DNA of 64,000 nt, taken from NCBI GenBank assembly GCA_025408425.1, contig JANXYX010000027.1, positions 1 through 64,000 of the forward strand, read 5' to 3'. The notes below the pieces were generated by a model, which saw nothing but the letters and a program-made list of their open reading frames with translations, did no database searches and was not told the DNA's origin. Shown here in pieces: positions 1 to 7,588 of this stretch. Made by a program: the position numbers and the translations under genes. How positions within the stretch are numbered: position 1 is the stretch's first letter; each line of letters starts with the position of its first letter. The stretch is from Granulicella sp. (GTDB taxonomy: Bacteria; Acidobacteriota; Terriglobia; Terriglobales; Acidobacteriaceae).

Positions 1-792
1 ATCTGCACCGACTAAAGTCTGCTGCTGTGCAGTCAACTGAGACTCTTCCGTCTTGAAGTAGGTGCTGGTCGACTGAATGCGACTCAAAGAGCTATCCAAG
101 ATGCTGCGCTGTGCGGAGACTTGGCTGATCGCTGAACTTAGTGACGAGATATCAGTTGCGGTGCTGGCGCCTGGAGATCCACTGGAAAAGTCTGCAATCA
201 ACTGGTTCAGTGCCGAGAATACCCCGGAACTCGCTGTACCAAAGACGCCGGAACCAGGCAGATTCGTTTGGATCTTCTGGCCCGTGGGTGTCTCGACGGT
301 TTGGGTCGCCGAATCTCCGGTGTAGATTGTCGTCGCTGGAACAGTGCCGGAATTGATCACGAATGGTTTCACTGAACCCTGGCTACCGCTGAACAGATAC
401 GTGCCAAGATAGCTGGTATTGGCAAGTGAAAGAACCTCGTCCCGAATACCGGCAATTTGCTGTCCTATTGTTGCAAGATTGGAGGCATTCAGTGTGCCGT
501 TGCTCCCCTGCACCGACAGCGCCAATGCTGAAGTTAGTTGACTGACCACTTCGCCCAGAGTGGAGTCTGTCAACTGCAACAAAGACTGTGTTCCGGACGC
601 AGCTTGAACATAGTTATCATCGCGCGAGATCGAACTGCCAATGAGCACGCTCCGTGCTGCAACAACAGGATTGTCCTGAAGCGTGCGGATACGCAGACCG
701 CTCGACAATTCGGAGGCTAGTTGGTCTTCCAGTAATGTCGACTGGTCCACAGCGGTTGCAAGATGACTTACGTAATTTGGATCGACTCGCAA
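1..792 (-). CDS. flgL: Flagellar hook-filament junction protein FlgL (partial, runs off left edge)
   Basis: This frame is missing from the ORF track because it starts with TTG and is open to the window edge. It gives 264 residues beginning MRVDPNYVSHLATAVDQ. The N-terminal helix (LLEDQLASELSSGLRIRTLQDNP) has the FlgL/flagellin pattern of a coiled-coil D0/D1 region with an SSGLRI-like motif. The middle contains YLFSGSQGSVKPF, matching the Y-x-F-x-G element typical of FlgL. In the family this protein joins the hook, through FlgK, to the filament and is exported by the flagellar type III apparatus. It is the last visible gene of the operon, 50 nt after flgK. The start is set by AAGGAG seven bases upstream of TTG. 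The C-terminal helix lies outside the window. Confidence 0.9.
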   Translation of the reverse strand, partial: MRVDPNYVSHLATAVDQSTLLEDQLASELSSGLRIRTLQDNPVVAARSVLIGSSISRDDNYVQAASGTQSLLQLTDSTLGEVVSQLTSALALSVQGSNGTLNASNLATIGQQIAGIRDEVLSLANTSYLGTYLFSGSQGSVKPFVINSGTVPATTIYTGDSATQTVETPTGQKIQTNLPGSGVFGTASSGVFSALNQLIADFSSGSPGASTATDISSLSSAISQVSAQRSILDSSLSRIQSTSTYFKTEESQLTAQQQTLVGAD

Positions 793-799
793 TGCAATT

Positions 800-805
800 C
801 TCCTT
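800..805 (-). promoter_or_regulatory. Ribosome binding site fixing the flgL TTG start
   Basis: AAGGAG on the minus strand lies seven bases before the TTG at 790-792. No in-frame ATG is near, so the site decides the start. Confidence 0.75.
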
Positions 806-842
806 CTTACGATTGATCAGCGTTCAGAGCCCGTGAGTCGCC

Positions 843-2246
843 TTAAGCTACTGTTGTTTGCTGGCCGAGATTGATTGCACCCGCCATGATGGAGTCTGCT
901 ACCGAAAAGACCTTGGCCGCAGCTTGGTACGACCGTTGATACTGAGTCAGATTTGCCGCCTCCTGATCGAGGGAGACACCGGAGAGTGAGTCCCGCTGAA
1001 CTACGAGTTGCGTCAGTTCTGCCTGCTGAGTCTGATTGTCTGTCGTGGCACTTGCCGCGTTGCTTCCAATCTGGCTAAGGAGAGACGCATAAAAGCTTGA
1101 CGCCGTTGTCCCCCCCACCAAGCTTGCTGTCGCAAGGTCCGCGAGGATTTGTGCGTTTCCATTGCCACTACTTCCCTCTCCGCTAGCAGAGGAAGCGATT
1201 GACTGTGGGGAAGTCGCGGACACTGCAATGGAAGCGGCCGCTCCATTAGATCCATTGGCAAAACTGAAGATTGCCCCCCCAGCGTTACCGTTGCTATCGA
1301 TGCCCTGGGCATTTTGCAAATTGATTTGGTTGCCAATTCCGAATGCCAGAATATCCAGTGCGGTGGATACCCGAGGCAACTCTTGATCCCTTACCGTTAA
1401 CACACCGCCAAGTTGACCACCCCCAATGGTGGCGGTCACATCCTTAGCGCCAGCTCCTGCTAGGACATGCGAAGTTCCCCCAATTTGCGATGTTGTAATT
1501 GCGTAGGCGGCAGAACCACCTACCAGGATTGAACCGTCGCTGGTCGTCAAGGTAATTCCGTTATGCTCAGTCGAGATTTGATCGAGTCCAACATACTGGG
1601 ACAGTTGGGCAATAGCGGCCTGCCGTCGATCTTCAAAAACGCCGGCGTCGGTATTTGGATTGAGGCTCGCTATCTTGCCATTGAGGGTAGCAATGCTTGA
1701 TGCAAGAGAGTTAACCTGCTTTACGATGCTTCCAACCTGCTGATCGAGACTGGAAGAAATCTGTGCGAGTTGATCAGCGGCGGAGTTGAAAGCAGCGGCA
1801 AGAGCACCAGCAGTCGTTAACACATTCTGACGGATTGCAATATTGGCTGGATTGCTGGCAAGAGACGCCAAGCTGCCGAAGAATGAATCTGTTGCCGATC
1901 CTAACGTCGTGGTGCTGGCAGATGTACTGGTAGAACTAAGACCGAAGATGCTTTGAACTTGCTGGAAGCCGGAATCGATAATGGCACTCTGCGATTGGAT
2001 TTGGGTCTGCTGTTGTACTCGTCGCTCAAGCACTCTATCTCTTTGCGAGCTCAACAGGACTGTGACGCCGCTACTGGTTGTGGCGCCCCCTAGTGTTACA
2101 ACATCTTGAGTCTGCCACTCCACAGTTTGACGTGTATAGCCAACCGTATTCTGGTTAGCTACGTTGTTCGATGTCACATTGAGAGCAGCCTGATCTGCCT
2201 GTAGAGCAGCGTAAGACAAATTCATTAACGACGTCAAAGTTCCCAA
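843..2246 (-). CDS. flgK: Flagellar hook-associated protein FlgK
   Basis: A 467-residue protein, shorter than the roughly 550 of enteric FlgK. The N-terminus (LSYAALQADQAALNVTSNNVANQNTVGYTRQ) carries the rod/hook/HAP motif with the ANQNTVGYTRQ box typical of FlgK. The C-terminus (LSGVSLDQEAANLTQYQRSYQAAAKVFSVAD) is the conserved helical partner; the SGVSLDEE-like block is a FlgK hallmark. It caps the hook and bridges it to FlgL. The start is TTG (GGAACTTTG follows) preceded by GAGGG. It sits between flgM and flgL, with a 188-nt gap upstream that holds no FlgN chaperone gene. Confidence 0.95.
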   Translation of the reverse strand: MGTLTSLMNLSYAALQADQAALNVTSNNVANQNTVGYTRQTVEWQTQDVVTLGGATTSSGVTVLLSSQRDRVLERRVQQQTQIQSQSAIIDSGFQQVQSIFGLSSTSTSASTTTLGSATDSFFGSLASLASNPANIAIRQNVLTTAGALAAAFNSAADQLAQISSSLDQQVGSIVKQVNSLASSIATLNGKIASLNPNTDAGVFEDRRQAAIAQLSQYVGLDQISTEHNGITLTTSDGSILVGGSAAYAITTSQIGGTSHVLAGAGAKDVTATIGGGQLGGVLTVRDQELPRVSTALDILAFGIGNQINLQNAQGIDSNGNAGGAIFSFANGSNGAAASIAVSATSPQSIASSASGEGSSGNGNAQILADLATASLVGGTTASSFYASLLSQIGSNAASATTDNQTQQAELTQLVVQRDSLSGVSLDQEAANLTQYQRSYQAAAKVFSVADSIMAGAINLGQQTTVA

Positions 2247-2434
2247 CGGTCCCTCGCTTCTTTTTGCGCGACTGCACGAGATTCACAGTCTGCCCTTCAG
2301 AATGTTCGTATCAACTCAAACACTGCCGCCTGGCGGAAATGCTCAACCATTCTCCGATCGAGTTCTATTTCACCGAGACACCTGTTGTTCAGTTGATATA
2401 TCGACGAAGTGCTAGACGATTGCCCTTGCCCCTG

Positions 2435-2743
2435 CTAAGTACTTAGAGCGTTGAAAAGCTTGTCCGCCACATCGGCTGCGGAGATGCTGTAAGTCCCGGA
2501 TCCAATCGCCTGGTGCAAAGCTTCAATTTGAGCAGATCTATCCTCTGAGTCAGCTGACGCTCTGCTCAATAGCCCGGATACGACACTGAATGTCGATTGG
2601 TCGCTCTTCAAATGACTGGTTATAGAAGTTCCAACAGCGTCGACTGTCCCACTGCTGGTTTCCACTCCAACTACATTCGTCGCGGCTGGCACGATTGACC
2701 CGCTAGCGTGATGTGCAGTCGAAAGAAGATTTATATTATTCAT
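2435..2743 (-). CDS. flgM: Negative regulator of flagellin synthesis FlgM (anti-sigma-28)
   Basis: A 102-residue protein. The C-terminal segment DRSAQIEALHQAIGSGTYSISAADVADKL matches the FlgM pattern (R-x-x-I-x-x-I-x-x-A-I-x-x-G-x-Y-x-I/V-x-x-x-x-I/V-A). FlgM binds sigma-28 (FliA) until the hook is complete and is then exported, releasing the sigma factor for late genes. The N-terminal half is low-complexity, as expected for this largely disordered protein. The track ORF begins 11 residues earlier, but GGAGGA lies five bases before the internal ATG at 2743, so that start is chosen. It lies between the rod-binding gene and flgK, a common place for it. Confidence 0.88.
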   Translation of the reverse strand: MNNINLLSTAHHASGSIVPAATNVVGVETSSGTVDAVGTSITSHLKSDQSTFSVVSGLLSRASADSEDRSAQIEALHQAIGSGTYSISAADVADKLFNALST

Positions 2744-2748
2744 TGTCG

Positions 2749-2754
2749 TCCTCC
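2749..2754 (-). promoter_or_regulatory. Ribosome binding site fixing the flgM start
   Basis: A GGAGGA motif on the minus strand, five bases before the ATG at 2741-2743. It rules against the longer track ORF starting at 2776. Confidence 0.8.
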
Positions 2755-2790
2755 ATCTACTTGAGATTATCGGCACAGGATCAGTACACT

Positions 2791-3114
2791 TTAGTACTTA
2801 GGTGTCTCATTTGAATATTTTGTGGTGACTTCGTGCGTCACCTCTTGAATGACTCTCCGAGCAATTCCTACCCCCCCGCCCTTTGCGATCGCTTGAGCGA
2901 CCGCCTCTATTCCGAAACTACTCAGCGTATCCGCGGCGTGATCCGAATCCTCGCCTTCTCCATCCCCTGAGTTTGATCCGGGCTGCATTGGTTTCAGCAT
3001 CTCCTGGAGAAGAAGGGCTTCGAACTGCTGGGCGGCTTGCACTAAAGGCCCTCTCTGTTCGACCTCTGCATTGCTACTGCGTGCGTTTCCCGATGCAAGC
3101 AAATCAATCCTCAT
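2791..3114 (-). CDS. flgJ: FlgJ-type rod-binding protein (N-terminal domain only)
   Basis: A 107-residue protein containing AAQQFEALLLQEMLKPM, the FlgJ rod-binding signature, followed by GIEAVAQAIAKGGGVGIARRV. In enteric bacteria FlgJ also has a C-terminal peptidoglycan hydrolase domain. Here the protein ends after the rod-binding part, as in many non-enteric bacteria, so a separate enzyme would have to cut the wall. The ATG overlaps the flgI stop (ATGA), suggesting translational coupling, and GAGG lies four bases upstream. Confidence 0.88.
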   Translation of the reverse strand: MRIDLLASGNARSSNAEVEQRGPLVQAAQQFEALLLQEMLKPMQPGSNSGDGEGEDSDHAADTLSSFGIEAVAQAIAKGGGVGIARRVIQEVTHEVTTKYSNETPKY

Positions 3115-4292
3115 AGAACCTCAATCTCTGCTTCAAGCGCGCCTGCGGACTTCATAGCCTGAAGGATGGAGATAACATCCCGAGCCGACGCGCCTATTGT
3201 CTGCAAGCTTCGTACAAGATCATCCACGGTTGCACCTTGTCTCAGTTCTATACGACTAACAGGTTTATCCTGAACATCTACCCTAGTTTGTTGCGTCACT
3301 TGAGTCGTTCCGGCAGTAACTGCATTCGGCTGTGAAACGCTCAGTTCACTTACTACGTTCACGGCCAAGCCGCCATGCAGGATTGAAACCGGCTGTAACA
3401 CCACTGTTCCCCCTATTACAACCGTCCCTGTTCTTTCATTCACAATGACTTTGGCTCGCGGGAATACCGGCACCTCTATCGCTTCAATTCGCGCAAGAAG
3501 CTCGGGGACATCCTCGCCTTTGCCTACGGCAAGATCGATCCTCCTGCTGTCCGCAGCATGGGCTACATCATGGCCAAGTTCATGATTGATTGCCTGTGCC
3601 ATAGCTGCTGCACTCTTGAAGTCAGCATCGTCCAGCAGTATCGATACCTGATCTCGCCCCGCTAGCTCCAAAGGAATTCCTCTTTCCACCATTGCCCCAG
3701 AAGGAATTCTGGCAGTATTTGGATGGTTGAACTGTTTAACGTTTCCGTTGACATTTATCGAATAGCCACCAACAACCAGAGCACCCTGCGCCTGAGCATA
3801 GATCTTGCCATCAGCCCCGAATAGAGGTGTGAGTAGAAGAAGACCACCCTCGAGACTCCTCGCATCACCAGCAGAGGAAACCGTAATGTCTAATTTCGTG
3901 CCAGGTCTAGCAAAGGGCGGCAATGCCGCCGAGACAAATACTGCCGCGAGATTCTGGACCCGGATCGACGTAGCCGGGACACTGACACCCATCCGCAGTA
4001 GTATTGACGCGAGGGTCTGCGTCGGAAATGTGGTCTGCTGACTGTCGCCCGTACCTTGCAAGCCCACTACGATTCCGTAGCCAACAAGCTGGTTGTCACG
4101 AATTCCCTCAATCGACGATATGTCCTTAACTCGTGCTTGTCGGAAGGACGACTGGGGTAGATCAGTCGCAGATCCCCTCAGGTTACCCCCGAGAAGAATT
4201 GCGATAGTAAAGAGAGTGCACACAACCAGTCGAGGCGTGATCCATACTTGCAGGCATTGCGATACTTTTGGGTTCACTTCAATACACCTCAT
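3111..4292 (-). CDS. flgI: Flagellar P-ring protein FlgI
   Basis: A 393-residue protein. After a hydrophobic signal segment (LVVCTLFTIAILLGG) it has ARVKDISSIEGIRDNQLVGYGIVVGLQGTGD, the highly conserved FlgI start, and ends with VDDLVRSLQTIGASARDVISILQAMKSAGAL, the conserved C-terminal block. FlgI is exported to the periplasm and forms the P-ring around the rod in the peptidoglycan layer. Its presence with FlgH shows a diderm envelope. The track start is ATG at 4292. A GTG five codons later has GAGG at better spacing (nine bases), so the signal peptide may begin there. Confidence 0.96.
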   Translation of the reverse strand: MRCIEVNPKVSQCLQVWITPRLVVCTLFTIAILLGGNLRGSATDLPQSSFRQARVKDISSIEGIRDNQLVGYGIVVGLQGTGDSQQTTFPTQTLASILLRMGVSVPATSIRVQNLAAVFVSAALPPFARPGTKLDITVSSAGDARSLEGGLLLLTPLFGADGKIYAQAQGALVVGGYSINVNGNVKQFNHPNTARIPSGAMVERGIPLELAGRDQVSILLDDADFKSAAAMAQAINHELGHDVAHAADSRRIDLAVGKGEDVPELLARIEAIEVPVFPRAKVIVNERTGTVVIGGTVVLQPVSILHGGLAVNVVSELSVSQPNAVTAGTTQVTQQTRVDVQDKPVSRIELRQGATVDDLVRSLQTIGASARDVISILQAMKSAGALEAEIEVL

Positions 4293-4298
4293 ACTGAG

Positions 4299-5138
4299 TT
4301 AGAAGATCAGAATTTTCTGTAGCAATCTCACAATAACGTTTGGTCTTCTCGTGTAATCGGTGACGATTCCTTTTCCTCGAACTTGCAATTCGAGATTCGA
4401 TATAGCCGTCGATAGAACCTGATTTTGCTGTGATATATCTTCAGGACGAACCAGTCCTCTCAGGATAATGGTCTGAGTTTGCTGGCTGAACTCGACCTCT
4501 CGTGCTGCCTCGATTACAAGCATTCCATTTGGAAGAACTTCGATAACTTCTCCACCTAAGGTTGTGGTCAAGCTAGAGCTAGTTGCACTGGTGCCTTGTG
4601 CGTTGAGCCCCGCAGTGGAAGACTGATTCACCAGATTTTGCAGCGCATTTCCAGCGTGTAGCGTTCCAATCAGGCCGGAGATTTGGGAACTTGCGTTCGA
4701 CGCGCGTGAATTCTTTACGGACCCGTCCGTTGATGCAGCGAGATTCTCAGAGACCACGACAGACACAAGATCATGAGGCCGCATTGCACGGACATCTGTC
4801 GCCATTTTAGTAAGCCGCCCGCTATCCACCCAGATAGCTCCAGCAGTGGGTTGCTGACTAGCACTCTCCGTGCGAACCCTGCCAAGATATGCTTCCAATG
4901 AAGATGAAGCCAAATTTACTCTAGCAGAAGCTTTTTTGAAGCCGCTTGTTCCTTGACACAATAGAGTGACGGACAACAGCGTGAACCCAATACTTGCAAT
5001 GCTTCGGTAAAAAACAACTTGCACTTCATTCGCGTGGAGCATCGCACTCCTACATATAGCGGTCTGCGTTTGATATGAATTTGATTGAACTAGTGTCTTT
5101 AATTGAGACGAATACCGATTAGCTGTAGTATTTTTCAT
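4299..5138 (-). CDS. flgH: Flagellar L-ring protein FlgH
   Basis: A 279-residue protein. GAIWVDSGRLTKMATDVRAMRPHDLVSVVVSE, then LGGEVIEVLPNGMLVIEAAREVEFSQQTQTIILRGLVRPEDI, are the diagnostic FlgH blocks. FlgH forms the L-ring in the outer membrane. FlgH is usually a lipoprotein; here the cysteine after the hydrophobic stretch (VTLLCQG) does not sit in a good lipobox, so lipidation is doubtful. The start overlaps the flgA stop (ATGA), and GGAG lies eight bases upstream. The roughly 30-residue stretch before the hydrophobic segment is unusually long, so a start at the internal MLHANEV is a possible alternative. Confidence 0.94.
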   Translation of the reverse strand: MKNTTANRYSSQLKTLVQSNSYQTQTAICRSAMLHANEVQVVFYRSIASIGFTLLSVTLLCQGTSGFKKASARVNLASSSLEAYLGRVRTESASQQPTAGAIWVDSGRLTKMATDVRAMRPHDLVSVVVSENLAASTDGSVKNSRASNASSQISGLIGTLHAGNALQNLVNQSSTAGLNAQGTSATSSSLTTTLGGEVIEVLPNGMLVIEAAREVEFSQQTQTIILRGLVRPEDISQQNQVLSTAISNLELQVRGKGIVTDYTRRPNVIVRLLQKILIF

Positions 5139-5683
5139 TCTTGTATCTCCACTTCCAACGCGCCACTAACAATTCCAAAGTGCTGCTGATCTCGTTCGTG
5201 CCCACTCCTATCCTCTGAGAGAAACTTGACCCTTATTCGTCCCCCATAATGTCCAGGGTCTTGTGCAATTCCTTTGAGCTGAATATAGGACATCGGTTCT
5301 TTTTTCCATAGAGTCACGATTGCTCCAGCAGGGACAGCGAATTGGGCAATAGAATTACCAGAACTTGCTAAGTTCTGTATAAGTCGTCTATCCCCTACAT
5401 GTGTGTCAAGGATCTTCTCTGCCACCAGATGCGACGGCCACTCCGGGTGCTGACGATTAGCTACCATTGCCCACTGGATTCCTAAAACAGCATCCCAGAT
5501 AGAAGTACTTCGTCGAGCATCGGTCGGTAGCGAAGCTTCGACTGTCTTCGACGCATGAGCAGATTCCTGAGCCTCGACCTGACACAAAGCATTAGCATCA
5601 CCAAATGTAATTATCCCGACGAGGAGTACAATTAGACACATCCAACGTGGATGGTGTTGGCGTGGATGTAGTTGATATGGCAT
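5135..5683 (-). CDS. flgA: Flagellar basal-body P-ring formation chaperone FlgA (divergent)
   Basis: A 182-residue protein with an N-terminal signal-like segment (MCLIVLLVGIITFG) and a C-terminal SAF-like region (AGAIVTLWKKEPMSYIQLKGIAQDPGHYGGRIRVKFLSEDRSG). The latter resembles the FlgA pattern of a G-x-x-V-x-v segment, a G-x-A-x-x-x-G-x-x-G-x-x-I-x-V turn and a closing strand. FlgA is a periplasmic helper for FlgI polymerisation. Similarity is weaker than for its neighbours, and the call leans on its place between flgG and flgH, where FlgA is often found. It follows flgG by seven bases and overlaps flgH by four. AGGAT lies four bases before the ATG. Confidence 0.75.
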   Translation of the reverse strand: MPYQLHPRQHHPRWMCLIVLLVGIITFGDANALCQVEAQESAHASKTVEASLPTDARRSTSIWDAVLGIQWAMVANRQHPEWPSHLVAEKILDTHVGDRRLIQNLASSGNSIAQFAVPAGAIVTLWKKEPMSYIQLKGIAQDPGHYGGRIRVKFLSEDRSGHERDQQHFGIVSGALEVEIQE

Positions 5684-5690
5684 TAGAATC

Positions 5691-6479
5691 CTATCGAATC
5701 ATGTTATTGATCTGTGAATACATGTCATCTGCCACACGCACTACCTTGGAATTACTTTCGTAGGCGCGTTGAGCAAGGATCATTTGGACGAATTCGGCTA
5801 CAACATCAACGTTCGAATTTTCGAGATACCCCTGCTGCAGAGTTCCTATTCCGCTTGTGCCGCCAGCAGCATCGGTTATGGCATTTCCTGAAGACGCGGT
5901 TTGCTGGAAAAGGCTGCTTCCTATCGAACTCAAGCCGCCAGGGTTAGCAAACGTTGCAAGTTGAAGCGTACCGAGTTGCGCGGAGGCCGTTTGTCCAGGA
6001 ATAGTAGCTGACACCACTCCATATTGAGAGATCGTGATTGATGTCGAGTTTGGAGGAATTGTGATTGCGGGTATAACTGCGTCGCCACTAGACGTCACAA
6101 TTGTGCCTTGATTGTTCAAGTGAAAACTTCCTGCGCGACTATACGCTATCGTCCCATCAGGTCGAGAGACCTGGAAGAATCCTTGACCTTGTATCGCTAA
6201 GTCGAGCGAGTTGCCGGTCTGATTGAAATCTCCTTGGGTCATGATCATTTCCGTTGCGGCGGAGCGGGTTCCTAAACCAATCTGAAGGCCAGCGGAGACA
6301 GTTTGTTGGCTTTGTGCTGCTCCGGGCGTAATCATATTCTGGTAAATCATGTCTTCAAACTGAAGCCTGCGCCTTCGGAAGCCTGCAGTCGCGGAGTTTG
6401 CTAGGTTATTTGCGACGGTGTCTAAATTCGCCTGTTGGGCGCTCATACCGCTTGCTGCTGTATATAGTGCTCGAATCAA
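5691..6479 (-). CDS. flgG: Flagellar distal rod protein FlgG
   Basis: A 262-residue protein if it starts at TTG 6479, giving MIRALYTAASGMSAQQANLDTVANNLANSATAGFRR, the canonical FlgG N-terminus. The track ORF begins eight codons earlier (MPRMRRLN), but AGGAGG lies six bases before the TTG and that length matches enteric FlgG (260). The C-terminus (YLENSNVDVVAEFVQMILAQRAYESNSKVVRVADDMY) is the conserved FlgG/FlgE block. FlgG forms the distal rod crossing the periplasm. It follows flgF by 48 bases and precedes flgA by seven. Confidence 0.95.
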   Translation of the reverse strand: MIRALYTAASGMSAQQANLDTVANNLANSATAGFRRRRLQFEDMIYQNMITPGAAQSQQTVSAGLQIGLGTRSAATEMIMTQGDFNQTGNSLDLAIQGQGFFQVSRPDGTIAYSRAGSFHLNNQGTIVTSSGDAVIPAITIPPNSTSITISQYGVVSATIPGQTASAQLGTLQLATFANPGGLSSIGSSLFQQTASSGNAITDAAGGTSGIGTLQQGYLENSNVDVVAEFVQMILAQRAYESNSKVVRVADDMYSQINNMIR

Positions 6480-6485
6480 GTTCAG

Positions 6486-6491
6486 CCTCCT
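6486..6491 (-). promoter_or_regulatory. Ribosome binding site fixing the flgG TTG start
   Basis: A perfect AGGAGG on the minus strand, six bases before the TTG at 6477-6479. It yields the canonical MIRALYTAASGM start and rejects the upstream ATGs. Confidence 0.85.
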
Positions 6492-6527
6492 CATTCTTGG
6501 CATATGCCGGAACGGAAATTATGAAGT

Positions 6528-7280
6528 TCACACTCGGGATAGTTCTTCTGATGCTGTCTTATCCAGATCATTGCTAAAGACGCTTAGGGCTTTTTGCATC
6601 ATTTCCGCCTGACGTTGAACCAGAACAAGTTGCATAGTGCCATGGACAGCATCTTCATTGGAGTCTTCTACTGCCCCTTGCAATACAGTGGCGTTTCCCA
6701 GGATCGCTTCAACTCCACTACCAACGGATAAGCGATCTTCTCCCTGCGCGCTGAGCGCGTGCGGATCGGAAAAGTTGAAGATGCCAATTTTGGCAACGAT
6801 GGCGCTTCCGGCGGGAGTGGTCGCTGAGATACTGCCGTCGGGGGCGATACGAATAGCACCTGTAGGAACCGTAATACTTTGATGATTTACATCTAGTACC
6901 GGCTCTCCCTGAGAATTTTGCAGAGTGCCATTTGACGAACGAGAAAAGCTTCCATTTCTCGTGTAAATAGTTCCATGAGGTGTACGCAGTCCAAAGAAAC
7001 CGGCCCCTTGTAATGCAACGTCCAGCGGATTGCCCGTGGAAGTAATATGGCCTTGACTTAAATCCAGCCTGTTGCCCCCGAGCACACCGAACCCGTTAAT
7101 GGATTGACTTACCTGCGAAGGCGATACGCCGTCGAGGCTCGATGCCACGATTCCCTTGAAGTAGTCACGTTGGGAACGGAAGCCATTGGTTCCAACATTC
7201 GCAAGGTTGTTGGCAGCAGTATCCAGCGCCTGCGTTCGCGCCATAAGACCGGTATAGGCTGCGTATAGTCCACTATCCAT
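6528..7280 (-). CDS. flgF: Flagellar proximal rod protein FlgF
   Basis: A 250-residue protein starting MDSGLYAAYTGLMARTQALDTAANNLANVGTNGFR, the rod/hook N-terminal motif. The C-terminal VEDSNEDAVHGTMQLVLVQRQAEMMQKALSVFSNDLDKTA is the matching helical partner. Together with a separate canonical flgG directly downstream, it is best called FlgF, part of the proximal rod, although FlgF and FlgG are close paralogues. It is the first gene of the minus-strand flagellar run. No strong Shine-Dalgarno is visible before the ATG. Confidence 0.9.
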   Translation of the reverse strand: MDSGLYAAYTGLMARTQALDTAANNLANVGTNGFRSQRDYFKGIVASSLDGVSPSQVSQSINGFGVLGGNRLDLSQGHITSTGNPLDVALQGAGFFGLRTPHGTIYTRNGSFSRSSNGTLQNSQGEPVLDVNHQSITVPTGAIRIAPDGSISATTPAGSAIVAKIGIFNFSDPHALSAQGEDRLSVGSGVEAILGNATVLQGAVEDSNEDAVHGTMQLVLVQRQAEMMQKALSVFSNDLDKTASEELSRV

Positions 7281-7588
7281 ACCCAGAACACTGCAATTAG
7301 CAAACCTAAGCGCTGGGTTAAATTATTAGGATTTATTGAGAATATGAGCCGACGAGAAAAGTTACCCGGGCTTAAGAGATCCGCTCATAGACACTGACGC
7401 TCCAGGTGGACTCATTAGGTGCAAGTAAGATACGGCTGCGGGAACAATAGAGGTGGATATTAGCAGGCGGTGATTAGAGATTAAATATGGAGCTATTGAC
7501 GTACAAACGGGGCATCTTTTGAGATGCCCCGTGACACGGAGAAGGAGATGATGAAGTGGCTAGAAATGCTGTAACTATGTCTGACGGA
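7281..7588. other. Intergenic region upstream of the flagellar operon
   Basis: No plausible coding region is seen here. It holds a strong hairpin (listed separately) and should contain the minus-strand flagellar promoter. No sigma-70, sigma-28 or sigma-54 site could be assigned with confidence. The region is AT-rich close to flgF. Confidence 0.5.
7507..7532 (-). terminator. Hairpin terminator candidate after the exported-protein gene
   Basis: A perfect 11-bp stem (ACGGGGCATCT / AGATGCCCCGT) with a 4-base loop lies 57 bases past the stop of the 7589-8551 gene. On the minus strand it is followed only by a weak T-rich stretch (TTTGTAC). Confidence 0.55.

Noticed and set aside
7290-7315. A GG-N10-GC pair (AGG ... 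TTGCA, minus strand) resembling a sigma-54 promoter before flgF
   Set aside because: Transcription would begin almost at the flgF start codon, leaving no leader, and the -24 half matches poorly.
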